A DNA stretch of 16,294 nucleotides, from NCBI GenBank assembly GCA_002455335.1, contig DKKP01000270.1, forward strand, positions 494 through 16,787. The letters are read 5' to 3'. Below, in pieces: positions 6,339-13,133 of the stretch (positions are counted from its first letter, which is position 1; the number at the start of each line of letters is the position of its first letter). The translations under genes and the position numbers were made by a program. A model generated the notes under the pieces. That model did not search any database, had not been told where the DNA came from, and saw nothing but the letters and a program-made list of their open reading frames with translations. The stretch is from Anaerolineales bacterium UBA6663. GTDB taxonomy: Bacteria; Chloroflexota; Anaerolineae; Anaerolineales; UBA6663.

Positions 6339-7802
6339 ATGACCCGATTGACCATTGACCCGATTACGCGCCTGGAAGGCCATGGCAAGATCGAGATCTT
6401 CCTGGATGATGACGGCAACGTCGCGAACACGTACTTCCAGATCCCGGAGCTGAGGGGATTCGAGCGGTTCTGCGTCGGGCGGCCGGTCGAGGAGATGCCG
6501 CTGCTGACCAACCGGATCTGCGGCGTGTGCCCCGAGGCACACCACATGGCTGCCGCCAAGGCCGCCGACGCGGTCTATGGGGTCGAGCCTCCGCCGGCCG
6601 CCAAGAAGCTGCGCGAGTTGCTGTACAGCGGCTTCTACTTCACCGATCACACCACGCATTTCTACGCGCTGGGTGGCCCCGATTTCGTCATGGGGCCGGA
6701 CGCGCCGGTGGCCGAGCGCAACATCCTGGGCGTGATCCACAAGGTCGGGCTCGAGATCGGCGGCAAGGTGATCCAGGCCAGGCAGTACGGCCACCGGATC
6801 GTCGAGCTGATCGGCGGGCGCAAGGTGCACCCGTGCACATCCATCCCGGGCGGGGTCACAAAGGCGCTCAAGGAACACGAGCGCGCCGAGATCGAGAAGA
6901 TGGGGCGGTGGGCGATCGAATTCGCGCAGTTCAGCTTGAAGCTGTTCGACGACATCGTGCTTGGTAACCCGGCGTATGTCGATCTGATCCTCGGCGACGT
7001 CTATGCCCATCGGACCTACTCGATCGGGCTTGTGGATGCGAACAACAAGATCAACTTCTACGACGGACGGGTGAGTGTGGTCGATCCCGACGGCGCCCGC
7101 CTCGGCTTCTACACGCCGGCTGAGTACACCGAGTGGATCAGCGAGCGCGTCGAGCCGTGGACGTATCTGAAGTTTCCGTACCTCAAGAAGATCGGCTGGA
7201 AGGGCTTCGTCGACGGCAAGGAGTCGGGCGTGTACACGTCGACGCCGCTGTCGCGTCTGAACGCCAGCGACGGCATGGCGACACCGCTGGCGCAGGAGGC
7301 GTATGAGCGCTTCTTTAGCGTGCTCGGCGGCAAGCCGGTGCATCAACGGTTGGCCACGCACTGGGCGCGGCTTGTCGAGTTGCTCTATGCGGCTGAGCGG
7401 ATCGTCGAACTGGCCACCGACCCCGAGATCACGTCGCCCAAGGTGCATGCCGTGCCGACCGCGACGCCGACCGAAGGCATCGGCGTGGTCGAAGCGCCGC
7501 GCGGGCTGCTAACCCACCACTACGTCACCGACGAGCGCGGGCTGCTCAAAAAAGTCAACCTCATCGTTGGGACGACGAACAACTATGCCGCGATGAGCAT
7601 GTCGATCAAGAAAGCCGCGCAGGCCTTTATCAAACAGGGCGTGGTCGTCACGGAGGGTATCCTCAACCGAGTCGAGATGGCGTTCAGACCCTACGACCCA
7701 TGCTTTGGCTGTGCCACGCACGCATTGCCGGGTGAGATGCCGCTCGTCCTCACCATCCGCGATGCAAAAGGCGAGGTGGTCAGGCAGGTGAGGAATTGCT
7801 GA
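6339..7802 (+). CDS. mvhA: Group 3c [NiFe] hydrogenase large subunit MvhA
   Basis: A 487-aa catalytic subunit that holds the NiFe(CN)2CO site and oxidises or evolves H2. The L1 motif is R59-I-C61-G-V-C64-P-E-A-H68. The L2 motif is D453-P-C455-F-G-C458-A-T-H461. All four Ni-binding cysteines are present. Twenty-six residues follow H461; such tails are removed by a dedicated endopeptidase in many [NiFe] hydrogenases, and one is encoded next door, so processing is likely (inference). Start ATG lies 8 nt after AAAGGA inside the repeat spacer. The last codons and stop (AATTGCTGA) run into a second short-repeat spacer. Confidence 0.95.
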   Translation: MTRLTIDPITRLEGHGKIEIFLDDDGNVANTYFQIPELRGFERFCVGRPVEEMPLLTNRICGVCPEAHHMAAAKAADAVYGVEPPPAAKKLRELLYSGFYFTDHTTHFYALGGPDFVMGPDAPVAERNILGVIHKVGLEIGGKVIQARQYGHRIVELIGGRKVHPCTSIPGGVTKALKEHERAEIEKMGRWAIEFAQFSLKLFDDIVLGNPAYVDLILGDVYAHRTYSIGLVDANNKINFYDGRVSVVDPDGARLGFYTPAEYTEWISERVEPWTYLKFPYLKKIGWKGFVDGKESGVYTSTPLSRLNASDGMATPLAQEAYERFFSVLGGKPVHQRLATHWARLVELLYAAERIVELATDPEITSPKVHAVPTATPTEGIGVVEAPRGLLTHHYVTDERGLLKKVNLIVGTTNNYAAMSMSIKKAAQAFIKQGVVVTEGILNRVEMAFRPYDPCFGCATHALPGEMPLVLTIRDAKGEVVRQVRNC

Positions 7803-7827
7803 TCGTCGATCTCTGATTGCTGATTGG
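7796..7827. repeat. Short-period CTGATTG repeat at the mvhA end
   Basis: CTGATTG occurs twice in direct tandem (7813-7826), preceded by related TTGCTGATCG and TCGATCT units that start within the mvhA stop region. The array occupies nearly all of the short spacer before the maturation protease. Confidence 0.6.
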
Positions 7828-7837
7828 CGGGCCGGAG

Positions 7838-8428
7838 ATGCCGGGCAGAGCGATGGGCAAGCTGGGATATGAGACTGATCGGCCTGACACCGTGGTGGTC
7901 GGGCTGGGGAATCCGATCCTGGGCGACGATGGCGTCGGTTGGCGCGTGATCGCCGAGGTAGAGCGCCGGTTGCTTGCTGCCGGGCCGTGTGCTGCTCCCA
8001 GCGACGGATCGGGCGCGGGTGTCGCCACGGCCTGTCTGTCGTTGGGTGGTCTGAGCCTGATGGAGCACCTGATCGGGTACCGGCGCGCGATCATCGTCGA
8101 TGCGGTGCGCGGCCCCGGGTCACCGGGGACGATCGATGTACTTCCGCTCGAGGCGTTCGCCGAGGCGCGGAGCGGGCACGTGGCCTCGGCCCATGACGCG
8201 ACCTTGTCAGCCGCGCTCGAGCTTGGGCGCGGCCTGGGGGCCGTCCTCCCTGAGACGGTCTGGGTCGTCGGGGTTAAGGTTGAACGCCTGGATGAGTTTA
8301 GCGAGGCGCTGAGCCCGGCTGTGGCTGGGGCCGTGCCGGCGGCCGCGCAGCGAGTGCTCGAGCTCTTGCGCGATCGGCAAGGTCTTGCCCCGGCGACCCA
8401 GTTGGCTGACCCTTGCCGCGGTCTCTGA
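7838..8428 (+). CDS. [NiFe] hydrogenase maturation endopeptidase (HyaD/HybD/HycI family)
   Basis: About 196 aa, a peptidase M52-type protease expected to clip the C-terminal tail of MvhA after nickel insertion. Visible signatures are VVVGLGNPILGDDGVG near the N-terminus (acidic metal ligand in the GDDG loop), IIVDAV (second acidic ligand) and SAHD (histidine ligand). These match the Glu16/Asp62/His93 arrangement known from HybD. The start is uncertain: ATG 7838 is used, ATG 7853 would begin 5 residues later, and TTG 7817 lies in the repeat spacer without a ribosome-binding site. It is somewhat longer than typical family members because of a Pro/Ser/Gly-rich insert (about APSDGSGAGVA) between the first two motifs. 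No hypA-F genes are in the window. Confidence 0.88.
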   Translation: MPGRAMGKLGYETDRPDTVVVGLGNPILGDDGVGWRVIAEVERRLLAAGPCAAPSDGSGAGVATACLSLGGLSLMEHLIGYRRAIIVDAVRGPGSPGTIDVLPLEAFAEARSGHVASAHDATLSAALELGRGLGAVLPETVWVVGVKVERLDEFSEALSPAVAGAVPAAAQRVLELLRDRQGLAPATQLADPCRGL

Positions 8429-8497
8429 AGCGTTCGCCCGTGGCATCGCCCGGCAAGCGTTTGACAACGGTCGTTCACTCGTGGGAGGCGTGGTCCT

Positions 8498-8965
8498 ATG
8501 GTTTCACCCGAGTTGCTTCGTCGCTATCCATTCTTTAGCGTGTTCGACGATGCGGGGCTGAACAAGGTTGCGATGGCGACCGAGGAGGTGAAGTGCGCGT
8601 CGGGCGACGTGCTCTTCGAGGCCGACCAGCCCGCGACCTATCTGTACCTGTTGCTCGAGGGAACACTCGAGTTGTCGATTGTGGCGGCCGATCGGCATGG
8701 ACAGGGGATACGTAAGCTGTTTCACGCGGGTGAGATCGACGCGGGCGAAGTCGCGGGCGTTTCGGCGCTTGTCGCGCCCTGTCTGTACACGGCAACTGGT
8801 GAGATCACGGCGCCAAGTCGGCTGCTGCGGATCGATGCTCAGACGTTGCGCGAGCTCTGCGCGACAGATCCGCGCCTCGACGCGGCGCTGATGCATGCGG
8901 TGGCCCAGGCGACGATGCGTCGACTGCACGACACGCGGGTTCAGCTTCTGGCTGCCCGCGTCTGA
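8498..8965 (+). CDS. Stand-alone cyclic-nucleotide-binding-like domain protein (copy 2)
   Basis: A 155-aa paralogue of the protein at 314-775. A hand alignment over the full length gives about 90 identical positions of roughly 155, highest in VAGVSALV, YTATG, PSRL and ATMRRLHD. It has one CNB-type beta-roll and a C-terminal helix, and no helix-turn-helix or membrane segment. The cassette GEVAGVSALV (83-92) again has Val (V88) where cNMP-binding domains have Glu, and an aliphatic/aromatic stretch (C95-L-Y97) where Arg is expected. Start ATG with GGGAGG upstream. It follows the maturation protease by 69 nt on the same strand and may be the last gene of the operon. Its partner is not known. Confidence 0.82.
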   Translation: MVSPELLRRYPFFSVFDDAGLNKVAMATEEVKCASGDVLFEADQPATYLYLLLEGTLELSIVAADRHGQGIRKLFHAGEIDAGEVAGVSALVAPCLYTATGEITAPSRLLRIDAQTLRELCATDPRLDAALMHAVAQATMRRLHDTRVQLLAARV

Positions 8966-8974
8966 CGCATCGCG

Positions 8975-9009
8975 CGCGAAGACGGAGCCACCGGGCCTCC
9001 GTCTTCGCG
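8975..9009. terminator. Hairpin between convergent genes, likely bidirectional terminator
   Basis: A perfect 13-bp stem CGCGAAGACGGAG / CTCCGTCTTCGCG (8975-8987 with 8997-9009) has a 9-nt loop. It sits 10 nt after the CNB copy 2 stop and just past the end of the convergent VWA gene. No T-run follows on either strand, so termination would have to rest on the hairpin itself or on Rho. Confidence 0.6.
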
Positions 9010-9015
9010 AAGGTC

Positions 9016-10074
9016 TTAGCCGAAGGGGTTCCACCACCACGCAAGGCCCAGCGCCAGCGCGACGATCAGCGTGCCAAGCGCCACGAAGACGACGCTGAGT
9101 TCGGTGGTCTCGTGCCGGGTGATCAGGTGTGTGGGCAGGTTGTTGAACACATCCTGCAGCTCCCGCGCGCTCGTGGCCGAGTAGTACTCGCCGCCGGTCA
9201 TCGACGAGACCTGCTTGAGTGTCTCTTCGTCGATCCCGCGCCGGAACCCGCCGCCGCCGCCGCCAAATCCCCCGCCAAAGCCCGGCCCACCAAAGCCACC
9301 GTTAAAGAATCCATCACCGCAATCCATCGGCGACTGATTATCGGCAGTACCGTAGCCGATGGTGTAGACGCGTAAGCCACGCGTCGCTGCCTGCTGTGCG
9401 GCGTCGAGCGGCTCTGGACCCGAATTGCTGACGCCGTCGGTCAATACGACGATGATGTCTGGGGCGTAGGCCCCCTCCGCCACCGCGGGCGCCGTATCGG
9501 CCGCGCTCGAACTGACGCTTGGCGCGACGCCCGGGTCGATCTCGGCGACCGTGTCGATCGATTTCAGGATCGCGCTACCGATGGCGGTGCGACGGCCCGG
9601 GATAAGGCTGTCGATCGCGTCTCCAAGTATTTCCTGGTCGTTAGTCGGCGGTTGAACGAGCTCCGCCAGGCCCGCGAAGGCCACGATCGCGATCTGCGTC
9701 GTTGGGCCCTGTTGCTCGACAAAAGCCCGTGCGGCATCCTTGGCCGCCTCGAGCCGGTTGGGCGCGATGTCGGTCGAACACATGCTGCGTGAGAGATCCA
9801 TCGCCAGCACGATCGTCGTCCGTCCGGCCGGGACGCTGACCACGGCGACCGGCCGCCCCGCCGCGACGACCAGGCTCGAGAGCGCCAGCAAGAAGAGTGC
9901 AAAGGGCAGATGCCGCCGCCAGCGTGACTGTTTGCCGACAGCGGCTTTCACGATCGACAGGCTCGAAAAGCGCACAGCGAAGCGCCGACGACGGCGCAGT
10001 ATCCAGATGTACGCAGCGATCAGCGCCGGCACGAGCCCCAGAAAAAGGAGTGATGTGGGCCAGAGCATGTCCAT
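9016..10074 (-). CDS. BatB-like membrane von Willebrand factor A protein with glycine-rich insert
   Basis: A 352-aa membrane protein of the Bat (aerotolerance) type. Two N-terminal membrane segments (about 5-27 and 57-76) are followed by a VWA domain and a C-terminal membrane segment (about 326-348). The metal-ion-dependent adhesion site is complete: D93-L-S95-R-S97, T163 in GRRTAIG, and D213 in VLTDG. Between the VWA core and its last helix, residues about 251-280 form a very Gly/Phe-rich loop (FFNGGFGGPGFGGG and onward) absent from the sister protein. The start ATG has AAGGA 8 nt upstream; a second ATG lies two codons in. It is the last gene of the minus-strand moxR operon, 38 nt after the next VWA gene. 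In related operons these proteins act with MoxR at the membrane; the substrate is unknown. Confidence 0.86.
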   Translation of the reverse strand: MDMLWPTSLLFLGLVPALIAAYIWILRRRRRFAVRFSSLSIVKAAVGKQSRWRRHLPFALFLLALSSLVVAAGRPVAVVSVPAGRTTIVLAMDLSRSMCSTDIAPNRLEAAKDAARAFVEQQGPTTQIAIVAFAGLAELVQPPTNDQEILGDAIDSLIPGRRTAIGSAILKSIDTVAEIDPGVAPSVSSSAADTAPAVAEGAYAPDIIVVLTDGVSNSGPEPLDAAQQAATRGLRVYTIGYGTADNQSPMDCGDGFFNGGFGGPGFGGGFGGGGGGFRRGIDEETLKQVSSMTGGEYYSATSARELQDVFNNLPTHLITRHETTELSVVFVALGTLIVALALGLAWWWNPFG

Positions 10075-10112
10075 GCGTCAGTTCCTTGGGAGGCCGCCGT
10101 CCGCGGTCGGCG

Positions 10113-11120
10113 TCACGGCATCCTCCCGAACCACCACAGCGAGAAGCCGCCGCCGACGAGGAGCAGGGCGATCCCCAGCCCGGCCAACAGCGCCGTGATC
10201 TCGAGCGGCTCATCGCGGATGACGAGTTGCGGCTGCAGGTTGCTGTAGATCGACTGCAACTGCTCTTCGTCGGCGGCGTTGAAATACGCGCCATCGGTCA
10301 GTTCGGCCGTCTGCCTGAGCAGAGCCTCGTTGAGCTGGGTGAAGACCGTGAAGCCGTTGACCTCGAGGTTGACGCCGGTCGGGCTGCCGACCCCGATGGC
10401 GTAGATGCGCACCCCGCGATCGCGCGCTGCAGCGGCGACCTCGAGCGGGTCGGGTCGCGCGTTGTTCTCGCCGTCGCTGAGCAAGACCACCACGGCCGGC
10501 GCGTACGTTCCGGCCGGAACCGGTGTGGGCGTTGCCGCCGGCTGGGGGGTGAGGTTGCTGTATTGCAGCGCCGCCTGAGCGTTTGTGGCGAAGATCGTCT
10601 CGAGCGCGATGGCGAGGCCGCTGCCCACGGCCGTGCCGCGGTTGGGCGCCAGCCGGTTGATCGCAGCCAGCACCGACGCCTGATCGTCGGTCGGGGCCTG
10701 CACGGCGAGGCCGCTGTCGCTGAAAGCCACCACGCCGATGCGCACAGTCGTCGGCTGCTCGAGCACAAAGGCCGTCGCGGCCGCCTTGGCCGCCTCCATC
10801 CGCGTTGGCTCGAAATCGGTCGCGGCCATGCTGCCGCTGACGTCGAAGACAAGCATGACTGTGCCCTCTACCCTGGGCAGGCTGACCACCGCCTGTGGCC
10901 GGGACAACGCGAAGAACAGGGCGAAGAGCCCGAGGAAGAAGAAGAGCACAGGCACGTGGCGCCGCCAGCCGAGACCCGCGCCGGTTGCGGTCTGCACCAG
11001 GCCGAAGCTGCCGTACCGGGCGACGGTTTGAGCCCGCCGGCGCTGCGAGACGACGTAGACCAGCAGCCCAAGCGGGAGCAGCGCCAGCGTCGCGAGCATG
11101 AAGGGCCAGATGAACGACAT
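10113..11120 (-). CDS. BatA-like membrane von Willebrand factor A protein
   Basis: A 335-aa protein with the same architecture as its downstream neighbour: membrane segments at about 4-24 and 55-73, a VWA domain, and a C-terminal membrane segment (about 307-330). Adhesion-site residues are D93-V-S95-G-S97, T163 in NRGTAVG, and D216 in LLSDGENN. A Pro/Thr/Ala-rich loop (about 191-204) lies before the last metal ligand. Start ATG with GGAGG upstream, 3 nt after the stop of the DUF58 gene, so the genes are probably translationally linked. The two VWA genes probably arose by tandem duplication, since their motif residue numbers coincide (D93, T163). Confidence 0.87.
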   Translation of the reverse strand: MSFIWPFMLATLALLPLGLLVYVVSQRRRAQTVARYGSFGLVQTATGAGLGWRRHVPVLFFFLGLFALFFALSRPQAVVSLPRVEGTVMLVFDVSGSMAATDFEPTRMEAAKAAATAFVLEQPTTVRIGVVAFSDSGLAVQAPTDDQASVLAAINRLAPNRGTAVGSGLAIALETIFATNAQAALQYSNLTPQPAATPTPVPAGTYAPAVVVLLSDGENNARPDPLEVAAAARDRGVRIYAIGVGSPTGVNLEVNGFTVFTQLNEALLRQTAELTDGAYFNAADEEQLQSIYSNLQPQLVIRDEPLEITALLAGLGIALLLVGGGFSLWWFGRMP

Positions 11121-11123
11121 GCC

Positions 11124-12038
11124 TCAGCGCCTCCGGTTCTCGCGCAGCGAAGCGAAGCGCACGATGGCCCGCACCAGGTCTTCCTCGGTGGAGAGCGTGA
11201 GCGCGTCGACGCCGGCGCGTTTGAAGGCTTCGCTGAGGGCGGCTTCCCGCGCCCGCGCGGCCTCACGATACCGCTGCCGAAACCCGCGGTCACGTGTGTC
11301 GACGTAGAGCTGCTCGCCGGTCTCGGCGTCTTCGAGCAAGATCGGGCCGACATCGGGGAGCTCGACCTCGCGCGGGTCCCACAGCCGGATCGCCAGCACC
11401 TCATGCCGGCGGTTGAGCAGGCTAAGTGTGCGCTCCCAGCCTGGCGCGCTGATGAAATCCGAGATGACGAAGATCAGCGAACGGCGCCTGACCGTCGCCA
11501 GCCCGGCTTCGAGCAAGTCGCCCAGATCGGTGAAGGGCGCCCGCGCCAGTTTCGGCTGGTTGAGCAACTCGTGGATCAGCCTCAGCACATGCAGCCTTCC
11601 GCCGCGCGCCGGGAGGACGCGATCGACCCCGCCGGAGTAGAAGATCCCACCGACGCGGTTGCCGTGGCGGGTCAGCAGCCGCGCCGTGGCCGCGACGAAG
11701 TCGATCAGCTGGTTGCGCTTCTGGGTCTGCAGCGTGCCGAAGTCGACCGATGGGCTGAGATCGAGCAGGAACCAGGCCGTGATCTCGCGATCCTCGGTGT
11801 ACTGTCGGATGTAAGGCGTATCCATCCGCGCCGTGACGTTCCAGTCGATGTAGCGGATGTCGTCCTCGGGCTGGTATTCGCGCAGATCGGCGAAGTCGAC
11901 GCCATAGCCGTAGAACAGGCTGCGGTAATCGCCCTGGAGCAGGCCGTCGAGCTTGCGCACGACCTGCCAGTCGAGGCGCTGCAGGATGCGCTCGGCAGTC
12001 GGCGTGACCTCAAGCAACGCGGGCGTTGACATGCCCAT
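11124..12038 (-). CDS. DUF58 domain protein
   Basis: A 304-aa soluble protein of the DUF58 family, a standard partner of MoxR ATPases and Bat-type VWA proteins. The family hallmark lies at about 47-83: GVDFADLREYQPEDD, then IRYIDWNVTARM and IRQYTEDRE. A VWA-like remnant LLDLSPSVDFG follows at 91-101. The start overlaps the moxR end by 29 nt; a second ATG two codons later is equally possible, and no strong ribosome-binding site separates them. A role in assembly or chaperone-like activation of membrane VWA proteins is inferred from family context. Confidence 0.88.
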   Translation of the reverse strand: MGMSTPALLEVTPTAERILQRLDWQVVRKLDGLLQGDYRSLFYGYGVDFADLREYQPEDDIRYIDWNVTARMDTPYIRQYTEDREITAWFLLDLSPSVDFGTLQTQKRNQLIDFVAATARLLTRHGNRVGGIFYSGGVDRVLPARGGRLHVLRLIHELLNQPKLARAPFTDLGDLLEAGLATVRRRSLIFVISDFISAPGWERTLSLLNRRHEVLAIRLWDPREVELPDVGPILLEDAETGEQLYVDTRDRGFRQRYREAARAREAALSEAFKRAGVDALTLSTEEDLVRAIVRFASLRENRRR

Positions 12039-13017
12039 GGAGCGGCACCACAGGAACAGGGATTCGGCTGATCAGTTTCTTGAGGAGGTCGTCGGCCGAG
12101 ACATTGTCGGAGAGCGCCTCGTACGAGAGCACCAGACGGTGTCGCAGCACGTCGTAGGCCATGTCGAGCACGTCCTCGGGCAGCGCGTAAGTGCGGCCGC
12201 GGACGAAGGCCAGTGCGCGCGCCGTGAGGATCAAATTGATGCTGGCGCGCGGGCTTGCGCCAAAGGTCAGGTAGTGCGCGCTGTCCTTGAGCCCGACCGC
12301 GGCGGGGTCGCGTGTCGCGCCGACCAGCTTGACCGCGTACTCGATCAGGGCCGGGTCGACGTAGACCTTGTCGGCCTCGCTCTGTAGCGCGACCAGCTGG
12401 TCGGTGGTCAGCACCTTCTGCACGGCCTGGAGCGCGGCGGTCATGCGCTCGACGATCACGAACTCCTCGGTCGGGGTCGGGTAGCCGACAAGCACCTTGA
12501 GCATGAAGCGGTCGACCTGGGCCTCGGGAAGTGGGTAGGTGCCCTCGGTCTCGATCGGGTTCTGCGTGGCGAGCACCAGGAAGGGGTTGGGCACCTTGTA
12601 GGTCTCGCGCCCGATGGTCACCTGGCGCTCCTGCATCACCTCGAGCAGCGCGCTCTGCACCTTGGCCGGCGCGCGGTTGATCTCGTCGGCGAGGAGCAGG
12701 TTGGTGAAGACCGGGCCGAGCGAGGTGTTGAACTCGCCGGTCTTCTGGTTGTAGATGCGCGTGCCGACCAGGTCGGCGGGCACAAGGTCGGGCGTGAACT
12801 GGATGCGCTTGAACTCGCCGCCGATCGACTCGGCCAGGGTTTTGATCGCCATGGTCTTGGCCAGGCCCGGCACACCCTCGACAAGGATGTGGCCGCGCGC
12901 CAGCAGGGCCACGACCATGCGCTCGAGCAGATGGTCCTGCCCGACGATGATTTTCTTCACTTCATAGAGCACACGCTCCATCGGAGCACGGTTTCGTGAT
13001 TCGGGGGATCGGTCCAT
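12010..13017 (-). CDS. moxR: MoxR-family AAA+ ATPase
   Basis: 335 aa. Walker A is G48-V-P-G-L-A-K54-T, Walker B is LLADE (108-112) followed by the MoxR signature INRAPAKVQSALLE. Sensor 1 is ATQNPIE at 150-156, and QVDRFM at 167-172 carries a conserved arginine. MoxR ATPases act as chaperone-like activators, often of metal or VWA-containing complexes. Start ATG chosen because AGGGAG lies just upstream and the protein then begins shortly before the family core; the open frame further upstream is spacer sequence containing short repeats. It is the upstream gene of the moxR-DUF58-vwa-vwa set, and its end overlaps the DUF58 start. Confidence 0.93.
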   Translation of the reverse strand: MDRSPESRNRAPMERVLYEVKKIIVGQDHLLERMVVALLARGHILVEGVPGLAKTMAIKTLAESIGGEFKRIQFTPDLVPADLVGTRIYNQKTGEFNTSLGPVFTNLLLADEINRAPAKVQSALLEVMQERQVTIGRETYKVPNPFLVLATQNPIETEGTYPLPEAQVDRFMLKVLVGYPTPTEEFVIVERMTAALQAVQKVLTTDQLVALQSEADKVYVDPALIEYAVKLVGATRDPAAVGLKDSAHYLTFGASPRASINLILTARALAFVRGRTYALPEDVLDMAYDVLRHRLVLSYEALSDNVSADDLLKKLISRIPVPVVPLHGHVNARVA

Positions 13018-13030
13018 GGGTTCTCCCTTG

Positions 13031-13066
13031 GGTGACTGCTGACTGCGGAATGACGAATGCCGAAAG
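13031..13066. repeat. Short-period repeat spacer upstream of moxR
   Basis: TGACTGC occurs in tandem (about 13032-13046), followed by GGAATGACGAATGCCGAAAGG, in which AATG recurs. The pattern resembles the short-repeat spacers after mvhG and mvhA, but the words differ. It lies directly behind the moxR ribosome-binding site. Confidence 0.45.
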
Positions 13067-13080
13067 GCACCTGGCTGGAC

Positions 13081-13128
13081 GGGACGACGATCGTTGTTCG
13101 TCCCTGTTCGCCGCCGCACTGCGGCGGC
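13081..13128 (-). terminator. Two consecutive hairpins after the S1C protease gene
   Basis: Read on the minus strand, the protease stop is followed by a perfect 8-bp stem (GCCGCCGC / GCGGCGGC, 13110-13117 with 13121-13128, loop of 3). A second 7-bp stem follows (GGGACGA / TCGTCCC, 13081-13087 with 13098-13104). No T-run follows, so this could attenuate rather than end transcription into moxR. Confidence 0.4.
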
Positions 13129-13133
13129 TCTGG

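Noticed and set aside
8461..8466. Perfect TTGACA -35 box before CNB copy 2
   Set aside because: No -10-like hexamer exists at 15-19 nt downstream; the region there is GC-rich ribosome-binding sequence.
9897..12029. 710-aa open frame on the plus strand across the VWA and DUF58 genes
   Set aside because: Charged low-complexity translation, no recognisable domain, and it covers two well-supported minus-strand genes and their junctions.
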